Positions 39,392 through 47,607 of a DNA stretch of 64,000 bases are shown one piece after another. A program made the position numbers and the translations under genes. The stretch spans positions 186,001 to 250,000 of the forward strand of contig NZ_BOOJ01000012.1 of the NCBI RefSeq assembly GCF_016863175.1, read 5' to 3'. Below the pieces are notes generated by a model. The model was not told the origin of the DNA. It saw nothing but the letters and a program-made list of their open reading frames with translations, and did not search any database. The first letter of the stretch is position 1; every line of letters starts with the position of its first letter. The stretch is from Paraplanobispora siamensis (lineage in GTDB: Bacteria; Actinomycetota; Actinomycetes; Streptosporangiales; Streptosporangiaceae).

Positions 39392-40315
39392 ATGAAGTTG
39401 AGGATCTTCACCGAACCGCAGCAGGGCGGCACCTACGAAGAGCTGCTGGCGGTCGCGCAGACCGCGGAGCGGCTGGGGTTCGATGCCTTCTTCCGTTCCG
39501 ACCACTACATGCGGATCGGGCCGGGCGATCCCGGCTCCGGATCCACCGACGCCTGGGTGACCCTCGCGGGCCTGGCCAGGGAGACCTCCACGATCAGGCT
39601 CGGGACGCTGGTCACCCCGGCCACCTTCCGGCTGCCGGGCGTGCTGGCGATCAGCGTGGCCCAGGTGGACCAGATGAGCGGCGGCCGGGTCGAGCTGGGC
39701 CTGGGCACCGGATGGTTCGACGACGAGCACATCGCGTACGGGATCCCGTTCCCGCCGGTGAGCGAGCGCTTCTCCCGGTTCGAGGAGCAGCTGGAGATCA
39801 TCACCGGTCTGTGGACCACGCCTCCCGGCAAGACGTACTCCTTCGAGGGCGCCCACTACCGGCTCGCCGACTCGCCGGCGCTGCCCAAGCCCGCGCAGAG
39901 CCCCCGGCCGCCGATCATCATCGGCGGTTTCGGCGCCCGGCGCACCCCGCGGCTGGCCGCCCGCTTCGCCGACGAGTACAACGTGCCGTTCCGCACCGTC
40001 GAGGACACGGCCGCCGCCTTCGACCGGATCCGGGAGGCGTGCGAGGAGCAGGGCCGGTCCTCGATCGTGTTCTCGGCCGCGCAGACCGTCTGCGTCGGGA
40101 CCGACGACGCCGAGCTGGCGCGCCGGGCCGAAGCCGTCGGGCAGGACCTCGCCACACTGCGCGCGGGCGGGCTGGCGGGCACCCCGGCCGAGGTGGTCGA
40201 GAAGATCGGGAAGTTCGCCGAGCTGGGAGCCGAGCGGATCTACCTGCAGGTGATGGACCTCAACGACCTCGATCACCTGGAGCTCATCGCGGCCGAGGTC
40301 AAGCCGCACGTGTAG
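39392..40315 (+). CDS. LLM class F420-dependent oxidoreductase
   Basis: A 307-residue luciferase-like TIM-barrel enzyme. MKLRIFTEPQQGGTYEELLA starts the barrel; FFRSDHYMRIG, TIRLGTLVTPATFRLPGVLA, GGRVELGLGTGWFDDEHIAYGIPFP and PRPPIIIGGFGARRTPRLAARFADEYN are the characteristic LLM/F420 segments. It probably uses F420H2 or F420 as hydride carrier, as most actinobacterial members do; substrate unknown. An ATG three codons upstream (39383) is also possible. It stands alone, bounded by an 18-bp terminator hairpin before hen1. Confidence 0.93.
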   Translation: MKLRIFTEPQQGGTYEELLAVAQTAERLGFDAFFRSDHYMRIGPGDPGSGSTDAWVTLAGLARETSTIRLGTLVTPATFRLPGVLAISVAQVDQMSGGRVELGLGTGWFDDEHIAYGIPFPPVSERFSRFEEQLEIITGLWTTPPGKTYSFEGAHYRLADSPALPKPAQSPRPPIIIGGFGARRTPRLAARFADEYNVPFRTVEDTAAAFDRIREACEEQGRSSIVFSAAQTVCVGTDDAELARRAEAVGQDLATLRAGGLAGTPAEVVEKIGKFAELGAERIYLQVMDLNDLDHLELIAAEVKPHV

Positions 40316-40323
40316 CGCCGCGG

Positions 40324-40373
40324 CGTTCCGGCGGACGGCGGCGGCCCCCTCCCGCCCGCCGTCCGCCGGAACG
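40324..40373 (+). terminator. Perfect 18-bp stem-loop after the LLM gene
   Basis: CGTTCCGGCGGACGGCGG (40324-40341) and its exact complement (40356-40373) with a 14-nt loop, 9 nt after the stop. It insulates the LLM gene from the hen1-pnkp unit. Confidence 0.8.
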
Positions 40374-40452
40374 TGACGATCCGGGTGTCCCGGACGGGTG
40401 CCGGCGATTAATCGCTGGCTCGGCGAATCGGACATCCGGCAGACTGTCCAGG

Positions 40453-41940
40453 GTGTTGCTGACGATCTCCACGACCATGCGTCCCGCCACCGACCTGGGC
40501 TTTCTGCTGCACAAGCATCCAGATCGGGTGCAGGAGTTCGGCCAGTCGTACGGCGTCGCCCGCGTCTTCTATCCGGAGGCGGACGAGGAGCGCTGCACGG
40601 CGGCGCTGATGCTCGACGTCGACCCGATCCGCCTGGTGCGCTCGCGGGGCCGCTCCACACCCGACTACGCGCTCGGGCAGTACGTCAACGACCGGCCCTA
40701 CGCGGCGTCGTCGCTGCTGGCCGGGGCGCTGGCCGACGTCTTCCGCACGGCGCGCGCCGGGCGCTGCGCGAGTCGCCCCGAGCTCGCGGCCACGCCGATC
40801 CCGCTGGAGATCGCGCTCCCCGCGCTGCCCTGCCGGGGCGGCCCCGAGCTGGCGCACCGGCTGTTCGGCCCGCTGGGCTGGGAGGTCGAGGCGCGCGCCG
40901 TACCGCTGGACGAGGCCTTCCCCGAGTGGGGCGACTCCCGCTACGTACGGCTGGCGCTGCGCGGACGGGCCCGGCTGGCCGACGCGCTCAACCAGCTCTA
41001 CGTGCTGCTGCCGGTCCTGGACGACGCCAAGCACTACTGGATCGCCCCGGACGAGGTGGACAAGCTCATCCGGGCGGGCGAGTCCTGGCTGGCCGCCCAC
41101 CCCGAGCGGGGCCTCATCACCCGCCGCTACCTCGGCCGCCGCGGCGCCCTGACCCGTACGGCCTTCGCCCGCCTGGCCGAGCTGGGCGACGACGTGGAAG
41201 AGGACCTGGAACCGCCCCTGGAGGAGGAGCCGTCCCCGTCCCCGGAGGCCGACGCGCCCGCCGAGGCGGCGGAGGCCTCCGCGCCCGGGGAGGTCTCCGC
41301 GCCCGAGGCCGAGGGGTCCGAGGGGGCCGGCGGGAAGCGGCCGTTGAACACGGTGCGCAGGCAGGCCGTGCTCGCGGTGCTGGACGAGCTGGGCGCCCGT
41401 ACGGTCATCGACCTGGGGTGCGGGACCGGGCAGCTGGTCGGGGCGCTGCTGGCCGACCCGGCGTTCACCCGGGTCGCCGGGACCGACGTGTCGTCGCAGG
41501 CGCTGACCATCGCCGCCAGGAAGCTCAAGCTCGACCGCATGCCGGAGCGGCAGCGCGAGCGGCTGGAGCTGTTCCAGGGGGCGCTGACCTACACCGACGA
41601 CCGCTTCGCGGGCTTCGACGCCGCGGTGCTCATGGAGGTCGTCGAGCACGTCGACCCGCCCCGCCTGCCGGCTCTGGAGCGGGTGGTCTTCGGCGCGGCC
41701 CGTCCCGGGCACGTGGTCGTGACCACGCCCAACGCCGAGTACAACGTCCGCTACGAGTTCCTGACGGGCATGCGCCACCCCGACCACCGGTTCGAGTGGA
41801 CCCGGGCGGAGTTCGCGGCCTGGGCGGCGAAGGTGGGCGAGGAGTACCGCTACGACGTCGCGTTCCGGCCCGTCGGCGACGACGACCCCGAGCTCGGACC
41901 GCCCACCCAGATGGCCGTCTTCACCCGGAGGGAGGGGTGA
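40453..41940 (+). CDS. hen1: Hen1 3'-terminal RNA ribose 2'-O-methyltransferase
   Basis: A 495-residue bacterial Hen1. Residues 1-~245 are the N-terminal domain that in studied homologues activates the Pnkp ligase (MLLTISTT, DLGFLLHKHPDRVQEF, YGVARVFYPEADEERCTAAL, YVNDRPYAASSLL). A Glu/Pro/Ala-rich acidic linker (about 250-295) precedes the methyltransferase domain with VIDLGCGTGQLVGALL (SAM site), AVLMEVVEHVDPPRLPAL (metal-binding Glu/His) and TTPNAEYNVRYEFL. It methylates the 2'-OH at an RNA 3' end before ligation so that the repaired RNA resists re-cleavage. GTG start at 40453; it overlaps an alternative pnkp ATG by one base. Belongs with pnkp in one transcription unit. Confidence 0.95.
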   Translation: MLLTISTTMRPATDLGFLLHKHPDRVQEFGQSYGVARVFYPEADEERCTAALMLDVDPIRLVRSRGRSTPDYALGQYVNDRPYAASSLLAGALADVFRTARAGRCASRPELAATPIPLEIALPALPCRGGPELAHRLFGPLGWEVEARAVPLDEAFPEWGDSRYVRLALRGRARLADALNQLYVLLPVLDDAKHYWIAPDEVDKLIRAGESWLAAHPERGLITRRYLGRRGALTRTAFARLAELGDDVEEDLEPPLEEEPSPSPEADAPAEAAEASAPGEVSAPEAEGSEGAGGKRPLNTVRRQAVLAVLDELGARTVIDLGCGTGQLVGALLADPAFTRVAGTDVSSQALTIAARKLKLDRMPERQRERLELFQGALTYTDDRFAGFDAAVLMEVVEHVDPPRLPALERVVFGAARPGHVVVTTPNAEYNVRYEFLTGMRHPDHRFEWTRAEFAAWAAKVGEEYRYDVAFRPVGDDDPELGPPTQMAVFTRREG

Positions 41941-41990
41941 TGGCCGGGACCACCGCAGGACGGACGGAAACACAGGAGGGGAGGGACCGG

Positions 41991-44576
41991 ATGACCGAGA
42001 TCGCCGTGCCGGCCATGTCGCTGGTCGTGCTCGTCGGGGTGTCCGGGAGCGGGAAGTCGACCTTCGCGCGCAGGCACTTCGCGCCGACCCAGGTCATCTC
42101 CTCGGACTTCTGCCGCGGCCTGGTCGCCGACGACGAGAACGACCAGGCGGCCACCTCCGACGCCTTCGACGTGCTCCACTACATCGTGCGCACCCGCCTG
42201 AAGAGGGGCCTGCTCACCGTCGTGGACGCCACCAACGTCCAGTGGGAGGCGCGCAGGCAGCTGATCGACCTGGCCAAGTCGCAGGACGTGCTGGTCGACG
42301 CGATCGTCCTGGACGTCCCCGAGGAGGTCGCGGCCGAGCGCAACGCGGCCCGGCCCGACCGGGACTTCGGGTCGCACGTGATCCGGCGGCAGCGCAAGGA
42401 GCTGAAGCGGTCCCTGGGGAAGATCTCCCGGGACGGCTTCCGCCGGGTCCACGTGCTGCGCGGCGTCGAGGAGATCGAGGCCGCCACGGTCGTCACCGAG
42501 AAGGCCTGGACCGACCGGCGCGAGCTGACCGGGCCGTTCGACATCATCGGCGACGTGCACGGCTGCCGCGCCGAGCTGGAGGCGCTCCTGCGCGAGCTGG
42601 GCTGGGAGATCGAGCCCGGCGGCACCGGCGCGTCCCACCCCGGGGGCCGCACCGCGGTGTTCGTCGGCGACCTGGTGGACCGCGGGCCGGACACGCCGGG
42701 CGTGCTCCGGCTGGTCATGGGCATGGTCGCGGCCGGGACCGCGCTGTGCGTGTCAGGCAACCACGAGCAGAAGCTCGCCCGCGCGCTCAACGGGCGCAAG
42801 GTCAGGGTCGCCCACGGCCTGCAGGAGTCGCTCGACCAGCTCGCCGCCGAGCCGGAGGAGTTCCGCACGGCCGCGCTGGCCTTCATGGACGGCCTGATCA
42901 GCCACTACCAGCTCGACGGCGGCCGGCTCGTCGTCGCGCACGCCGGGCTGAAGGAGGCCTACCACGGCCGCGCCTCGGGCCGGGTGCGCTCCTTCGCGCT
43001 GTACGGCGACACCACCGGCGAGACCGACGAGTACGGCCTGCCGGTGCGCTACCCCTGGGCACGCGAGTACCGGGGCCGCGCCATGGTCGTCTACGGGCAC
43101 ACCCCGGTCCCGGAGGCCGAGTGGATCAACAACACGATCTGCCTGGACACCGGGGTGGTCTTCGGCGGGAAGCTGACCGCGCTGCGCTACCCGAGCCGGG
43201 AGATCGTCTCGGTGCCCGCGGAGAGGACGTGGTACGACCCGGTCAGGCCGCTGACGGCCCCCGGCCACCGCGACCCGGGAGTCCTGTCGATCGACGACGT
43301 GCGGGGCACCAAGCACATCGAGGTGCGCCACGGCGGCGGCCGGATCAAGGTCAGGGAGGAGAACGCCGCCGCCGCGCTGGAGGTCATGAGCCGGTTCGCG
43401 GTGGACCCGCGCTGGCTGGTCTACCTGCCGCCGACCATGGCGCCGCCGGAGACGTCCCGGCGGGAGGGCTACCTGGAGCACCCGGCCGAGGCGTTCGCGG
43501 AGTTCGCCGAGGCCGGGGTCACCCGGGTGGTGTGCGAGGAGAAGCACATGGGCTCGCGGGCGGTCGCCGTACTGGCCCGGGACCACAAGACCGCGGCGGC
43601 GCGCTTCGGGGTGGACGACGGGAGCGCGGGGGCGGTGTACACCCGCACCGGGAGGCCGTTCTTCGCCGCCCCGGAGCTGGCCGGGGCGCTGGTCGACCGG
43701 CTGCGGCGGGTGTGCGCACCGCTCATGGACGAGCTGGACTCGGACTGGCTGGTGCTCGACTGCGAGCTGCTGCCCTGGTCGGCCAAGGCCGAAGGGCTGA
43801 TCCGCGACCAGTACGCCTCGGTGGGGGCCGCGGCCCGCACCGCGCTGCCGGAGGTCGTCGCGGCGCTGGAGGCGGCGGCCGGGCGCGGTGTGGATGTGGG
43901 CGATGTGCTGGATCGCGCCCGGCTCCGCTCGCTCAACGCTTCCCGCTTCAGGGACGCCTACGCGCGTTATTGCCGACCGGTATCGGGACTGGACGGCGTG
44001 AGCCTGGCGCCGTTCCAGATCCTGGCCTGCGAGGGCCGGGCGACCGCGGTCACCGAGCCGCACCCCTGGCACCTGGACCTGCTGTCCCGCCTGGACGACC
44101 CGCTGATCACCCCCACCCGTCACGTCTACGCCGACCTGGACTCGCCGGAGTCGGTGCGGGCGGCGACGGCGTGGTGGGAGAGCCTGACGGTCGCCGGGGG
44201 CGAGGGCATGGTGGTCAAGCCGGTCACCGTCGCCGGGGAGCGGCCGGGCACGGCGGAGGGCGGCGCGGCCGCGGACGGTGAGACGGAGCCGTCCGGGTCC
44301 GAGGCGTCGCGCCGGGGCCTGGGCCGGGTGCAGCCGGGGATCAAGGTGCGCGGGCGGGAGTACCTGCGGATCATCTACGGCCCCGACTACACCGAGAGCC
44401 TGGACGTCCTGCGCAACCGCTTCCTGGGCCGCAAGCGCTCCCTGGCCCTGCGCGAGCACGCGCTCGGCCTGGAGGCGCTGTCCCGCCTGGCCGACGGCGA
44501 GCCGCTGTGGCGGGTGCACGAACCCGTCTTCGCCGTCCTCGCCCTGGAGTCCGAACCGGTCGACCCCCGCCTCTGA
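41991..44576 (+). CDS. pnkp: Polynucleotide kinase-phosphatase-ligase (bacterial Pnkp)
   Basis: An 861-residue trifunctional RNA-repair enzyme. The N-terminal 5'-kinase has Walker A GVSGSGKST (residues 16-24). A central metallophosphoesterase has GDVHG (187-191), GDLVDRGPD and GNHE (256-259), which removes 3'-phosphate or 2',3'-cyclic ends. The C-terminal ligase/adenylyltransferase has EEKHMGSRA with candidate nucleotidyl Lys518, followed by CELLPWSAKAE and GEGMVVKP. It heals and seals broken RNA with Hen1. The ATG at 41991 has AGGAGGGGAGGG upstream with correct spacing; an earlier ATG at 41940 (TGATG overlap with hen1) would add 17 residues and has GGAGGGG only 2 nt away. A 14-bp terminator follows the stop. 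Confidence 0.96.
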   Translation: MTEIAVPAMSLVVLVGVSGSGKSTFARRHFAPTQVISSDFCRGLVADDENDQAATSDAFDVLHYIVRTRLKRGLLTVVDATNVQWEARRQLIDLAKSQDVLVDAIVLDVPEEVAAERNAARPDRDFGSHVIRRQRKELKRSLGKISRDGFRRVHVLRGVEEIEAATVVTEKAWTDRRELTGPFDIIGDVHGCRAELEALLRELGWEIEPGGTGASHPGGRTAVFVGDLVDRGPDTPGVLRLVMGMVAAGTALCVSGNHEQKLARALNGRKVRVAHGLQESLDQLAAEPEEFRTAALAFMDGLISHYQLDGGRLVVAHAGLKEAYHGRASGRVRSFALYGDTTGETDEYGLPVRYPWAREYRGRAMVVYGHTPVPEAEWINNTICLDTGVVFGGKLTALRYPSREIVSVPAERTWYDPVRPLTAPGHRDPGVLSIDDVRGTKHIEVRHGGGRIKVREENAAAALEVMSRFAVDPRWLVYLPPTMAPPETSRREGYLEHPAEAFAEFAEAGVTRVVCEEKHMGSRAVAVLARDHKTAAARFGVDDGSAGAVYTRTGRPFFAAPELAGALVDRLRRVCAPLMDELDSDWLVLDCELLPWSAKAEGLIRDQYASVGAAARTALPEVVAALEAAAGRGVDVGDVLDRARLRSLNASRFRDAYARYCRPVSGLDGVSLAPFQILACEGRATAVTEPHPWHLDLLSRLDDPLITPTRHVYADLDSPESVRAATAWWESLTVAGGEGMVVKPVTVAGERPGTAEGGAAADGETEPSGSEASRRGLGRVQPGIKVRGREYLRIIYGPDYTESLDVLRNRFLGRKRSLALREHALGLEALSRLADGEPLWRVHEPVFAVLALESEPVDPRL

Positions 44577-44596
44577 CGAGGAGACCGCGGACGCCC

Positions 44597-44644
44597 GCCC
44601 GGATGTTCTCCGCCCGCCGTGCCGGCGTCTGAGAACATCCGGGC
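44597..44644 (+). terminator. Perfect 14-bp inverted repeat terminating hen1-pnkp
   Basis: GCCCGGATGTTCTC (44597-44610) and GAGAACATCCGGGC (44631-44644) with a 20-nt loop, 20 nt after the pnkp stop. Confidence 0.7.
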
Positions 44645-44728
44645 AGGTCAAGGCCGCTTTTACCTGGGTGGCGCCGGGGAGAAGCGGGCAGAGATGACTT
44701 AAAGCGCCTTTCGGGGGAAAGGACTGTC

Positions 44729-46141
44729 ATGGCCGGCACGCTGTCTACGGGCACCCATAAAGAGAACATCGGGCATGTCGTCTTCATCACCGCGGCGGCG
44801 GCGATCGGAGGCTTCCTCTTCGGCTATGACAGCGCCGTGATCAACGGGGCCGTCACCGGAATCCAGAAACACTTCGGCGTCGGACCGGTGGAGACCGGTT
44901 TCGTGGTGGCGATCGCCCTGCTGGGCTCGGCGCTCGGCGCCTGGATCGCCGGAGGGCTGGCCGACCGCTGGGGCCGGACGAAGGCGATGCAACTGGCCGC
45001 CGTGCTGTTCGCGGTCAGCTCGGTGGGCCAGGCGCTGCCGTTCGCGACCTGGGACCTGGCGATGTGGCGCGTGCTCGCAGGCGTGGGGATCGGCATGGCC
45101 TCGGTCATCGGCCCGGCCTACATCGCCGAGGTCGCGCCACCGGCCTACCGCGGGCGGCTGGGGTCCTTCCAGCAGCTGGCCATCGTGCTCGGCATCGCGG
45201 TCTCCCAGCTGGTCAACTACGCGATCGCCCAGCTGGCCGGGGGCGACGTCAACAACGAGCTGCTCGGCATCCAGGCCTGGCAGTGGATGCTCGGCGCCTG
45301 CCTGGTGCCCGCCCTGCTCTATCTGCTGTTCTCGACGATCATCCCCGAGTCGCCGCGGTTCCTCGTCGCGGCCGGCCGTACGGACCAGGCCCGCAAGGTT
45401 CTGGCCGAGGTGGAGGGCGGGAACGTCGACCTGGACACGAGACTGGCGGAGATCCGGGACTCGGTCTACAGCGAGCACCGCACCCGCCTGCGGGACCTGC
45501 GCGGCTCGGCGTTCGGGCTGCTGCCGATCGTCTGGATCGGCATCGCGCTCTCGGTATTCCAGCAGTTCGTCGGAATCAACGTCATCTTCTACTACTCGGC
45601 GTCGCTGTGGCAGTCGGTCGGCATCAACCAGTCCGACTCGCTGCTGATCAGCTTCTCCACCTCGATCATCAACATCGTCGGCACGTTCATCGCCATCGCG
45701 CTGGTCGACCGGGTCGGCCGCCGGCCGCTGCTGCTGGTGGGCTCGGCGGGCATGGCGGTCTCGCTGGCCGTGGCCGCCTGGGCGTTCAGCGCCGGCGTCC
45801 CGGGCGCGGGCGACACCGTGACCCTGCCGGGCACGGAGGGGACCGTCGCCCTGATCGCCGCCCACGTCTTCGTGCTGTTCTTCGCGCTGTCGTGGGGCGT
45901 GGTCGTGTGGGTGCTGCTGGGCGAGATGTTCCCCAACCGGATCAGGGCCGCGGCGCTGTCGGTGGCCGCCGCCGCGCAGTGGGTGGCCAACTGGCTGATC
46001 ACGGTCTCGTTCCCCTCGCTGGCGGAGTGGAGCCTGTCCGGCGCCTACGTGGGGTACGCCCTGTTCGCGGTGCTGTCTCTGGCCTTCGTACTGCTGAAGG
46101 TGAGAGAGACCAAGGGCAGGAAGCTGGAGGAGATGGGTTAG
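44729..46141 (+). CDS. Sugar porter family MFS transporter
   Basis: A 470-residue sugar:H+ symporter-type protein with twelve membrane helices. Family motifs: GGFLFGYDSAVINGA in the first helix, GGLADRWGRTKAM (motif A), RVLAGVGIGMASVIGPAYIAE, PESPRFLVAAGR before the central loop, QQFVGINVIFYYSASLW in helix 7, DRVGRRPLLLVGSAG and LGEMFPNRIRAAAL (PETKG-like end as RETKGRKLEEMG). It probably imports a hexose or polyol. The ATG is preceded by GGGGGAAAGGAC. Stands after the hen1-pnkp terminator and 10 bp before the mug gene, which may be co-transcribed. Confidence 0.94.
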   Translation: MAGTLSTGTHKENIGHVVFITAAAAIGGFLFGYDSAVINGAVTGIQKHFGVGPVETGFVVAIALLGSALGAWIAGGLADRWGRTKAMQLAAVLFAVSSVGQALPFATWDLAMWRVLAGVGIGMASVIGPAYIAEVAPPAYRGRLGSFQQLAIVLGIAVSQLVNYAIAQLAGGDVNNELLGIQAWQWMLGACLVPALLYLLFSTIIPESPRFLVAAGRTDQARKVLAEVEGGNVDLDTRLAEIRDSVYSEHRTRLRDLRGSAFGLLPIVWIGIALSVFQQFVGINVIFYYSASLWQSVGINQSDSLLISFSTSIINIVGTFIAIALVDRVGRRPLLLVGSAGMAVSLAVAAWAFSAGVPGAGDTVTLPGTEGTVALIAAHVFVLFFALSWGVVVWVLLGEMFPNRIRAAALSVAAAAQWVANWLITVSFPSLAEWSLSGAYVGYALFAVLSLAFVLLKVRETKGRKLEEMG

Positions 46142-46151
46142 GTTCGCGCCC

Positions 46152-46703
46152 ATGCCTCCCACGAGAGCCGAGATCGAGGCCGCCAGGGACCGGACGATCG
46201 AGGACGTGCTCGGTCCCTCGCTGGACGTGCTGTTCTGCGGGATCAACCCCGGCCTGTACTCCGCCGCGACCGGTCACCACTTCGCCCGCCCGGGCAACCG
46301 CTTCTGGCCCGCGCTGTACCGGTCCGGCTTCACGCCCCGGCTGCTGTCGCCGGCCGAGCAGGACCTGCTGCCCTCCTTCGGGCTGGGCATCACGAACGTG
46401 GTGGCCCGGCCCACCGCGCAGGCGGCGGAGCTGTCGGAGGAGGAGTACCGCGAGGGCGGGGTACGGCTGGCGCGGCTGGTCGCCGAGGTTCGGCCCCGGG
46501 TGCTGGCGGTGGCGGGGGTGACCGCCTACCGCACGGCGTTCGGGCGGCCGAAGGCGGCGATCGGGCCCCAGGCGGAGGAGATCGGCGGCGCGGCGGTGTG
46601 GGTGCTGCCCAACCCGAGCGGCTTGAACGCCCACTGGTCCCTGGAGCGGATCGCGGGGGAGATGCGGCGGCTCAGGGAGTCCCTGGGCCGCCCCGAGGCG
46701 TGA
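46152..46703 (+). CDS. mug: G/U mismatch-specific DNA glycosylase (Mug/TDG family)
   Basis: A 183-residue uracil-DNA-glycosylase-superfamily protein. Motif A reads LFCGINPGLYSAATGHHFA with catalytic Asn in GINPG; FWPALYRSGFTPRLLSPAEQ, GITNVVARPTAQAAELS and the motif B loop LPNPSGLNAHWSLERI match Mug. It excises uracil or thymine, and damaged pyrimidines, from G mispairs to start base-excision repair. Length is normal. It follows the sugar porter by 10 bp; a functional link is not evident. A palindromic hairpin follows the stop. Confidence 0.95.
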   Translation: MPPTRAEIEAARDRTIEDVLGPSLDVLFCGINPGLYSAATGHHFARPGNRFWPALYRSGFTPRLLSPAEQDLLPSFGLGITNVVARPTAQAAELSEEEYREGGVRLARLVAEVRPRVLAVAGVTAYRTAFGRPKAAIGPQAEEIGGAAVWVLPNPSGLNAHWSLERIAGEMRRLRESLGRPEA

Positions 46704-46710
46704 GCGTCCC

Positions 46711-46738
46711 ACCGGCCGGGTGTTCTCCCCCGGCCGGT
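46711..46738 (+). terminator. 10-bp stem-loop after mug
   Basis: ACCGGCCGGG (46711-46720) and CCCGGCCGGT (46729-46738) with an 8-nt loop, 7 nt after the stop. Confidence 0.65.
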
Positions 46739-46782
46739 TGAGTGCCCTGGGCCCGCCAGGTGTCTCCGGTCCCGTCGCGGGC

Positions 46783-46855
46783 GTTCTGCGGACCCGCCAG
46801 GCGTTCCCGTGGTCCGTCAGGTGTTCTGCGGACCCGCCGGGCGTGGTCCGTCAGG
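46783..46855. repeat. Two copies of a ~40-bp intergenic unit
   Basis: GTTCTGCGGACCCGCC occurs at 46783 and 46823, each followed by GGTCCGTCAGG (46811 and 46845). The unit lies between the converging mug and DUF1707 genes; it has no coding support. Confidence 0.7.
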
Positions 46856-46894
46856 CGATCTGCGGGCCGGCCGCGCGGTGCGGGCCGGCCCGTC

Positions 46895-47593
46895 TCACGG
46901 GGCGCCGGAGCGGCTGATCCGCCGGGCGTGACTCCGGTGGTGCACCATCCGGAACAGGCCGATCACCAGCCAGGCGAGGAGCACGAACTTCAGGATCCCG
47001 AAGCCGCCGGTGACGACCGCGATGAACAGTGCCAGCAACAGCAGCGGCACGATGGGCGGCCCGCCCCTGCGCGCCGGGTGGTGGTGTCGGCCCGCGTGCC
47101 CGTGCCGGGCGGCCCGTTCCGCCCGCCACTGCGCCCTCCAGGCGTCACGGTCGGCGTGCCACTGTGCCTTCCACTGGGCCTTCCACGCCGCCCGGTCGGC
47201 GTGCCACTGCGCCTTCCATGCCGCGTGGGCCGCGTGGTGCTGCGCCTTCCACTGGGCCCTCCAGGCGTCGCGGTCGCCGTGCCACTGCGCCTTCCACGTG
47301 TCGCGGTCGGCGTGCCACTGCGCTCTCCACGCGTCGCGGTCGCCGTGCCACTGCGCCTTCCATCCCGCCTGGTCACCGGGGCGCCGCTCCGTGCGGTCCG
47401 CGGCGCCGTACAGGTCGGGCAGGTCCTCCCGGGCCAGCGCGAGCTCGCGCCCGGTGCGGGCGGTCAGGGCCAGGCCGAGGCGCTCGTCGAGCTCCTGATG
47501 GGTCAGCCGTCCCTGGGCGTAGTGCTCGCGCAGGGCGGCCATCGTCGCTTCGCGCTCCGCGTCTCCGATGCGGAGGTCATCGCCGGGGATCAT
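46895..47593 (-). CDS. DUF1707 membrane protein with 11-residue Trp-rich repeats
   Basis: A 232-residue protein in three parts. Residues 1-~65 are a DUF1707/SHOCT-like domain (LRIGDAEREATMAALREHYA, RLTHQELDERLGLALTARTG). Residues ~75-165 consist of repeated units of the form KAQWHADRDAW, most spaced exactly 11 residues apart with one shortened and one lengthened copy. Residues ~175-215 form a hydrophobic membrane hairpin (PIVPLLLLALFIAVVTGGFG, LKFVLLAWLVIGLF), followed by a basic tail. The ATG at 47593 has CGGAG upstream, and the gene begins 14 bp after the PadR-type regulator stop, so the regulator probably controls it. Function unknown; the DUF1707 part often occurs in actinobacterial membrane proteins. 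Confidence 0.88.
   Translation of the reverse strand: MIPGDDLRIGDAEREATMAALREHYAQGRLTHQELDERLGLALTARTGRELALAREDLPDLYGAADRTERRPGDQAGWKAQWHGDRDAWRAQWHADRDTWKAQWHGDRDAWRAQWKAQHHAAHAAWKAQWHADRAAWKAQWKAQWHADRDAWRAQWRAERAARHGHAGRHHHPARRGGPPIVPLLLLALFIAVVTGGFGILKFVLLAWLVIGLFRMVHHRSHARRISRSGAP
47121..47380 (-). repeat. 33-bp coding repeats encoding the Trp-rich hendecads
   Basis: GTGCCACTGCGCCTTCCA and close variants recur at about 33-bp intervals on the plus strand, encoding the AQWH core on the minus strand. Variation is mostly at third positions and at the K/R and A/G residues, so copies have diverged under protein-level constraint. Confidence 0.9.
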
Positions 47594-47607
47594 GCTCACT
47601 CCGGTCC

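Noticed and set aside
47121-47380. The 33-bp periodic repeats as a CRISPR-like array
   Set aside because: There are no unique spacers; the periodicity is explained by the 11-residue protein repeat in an open frame.
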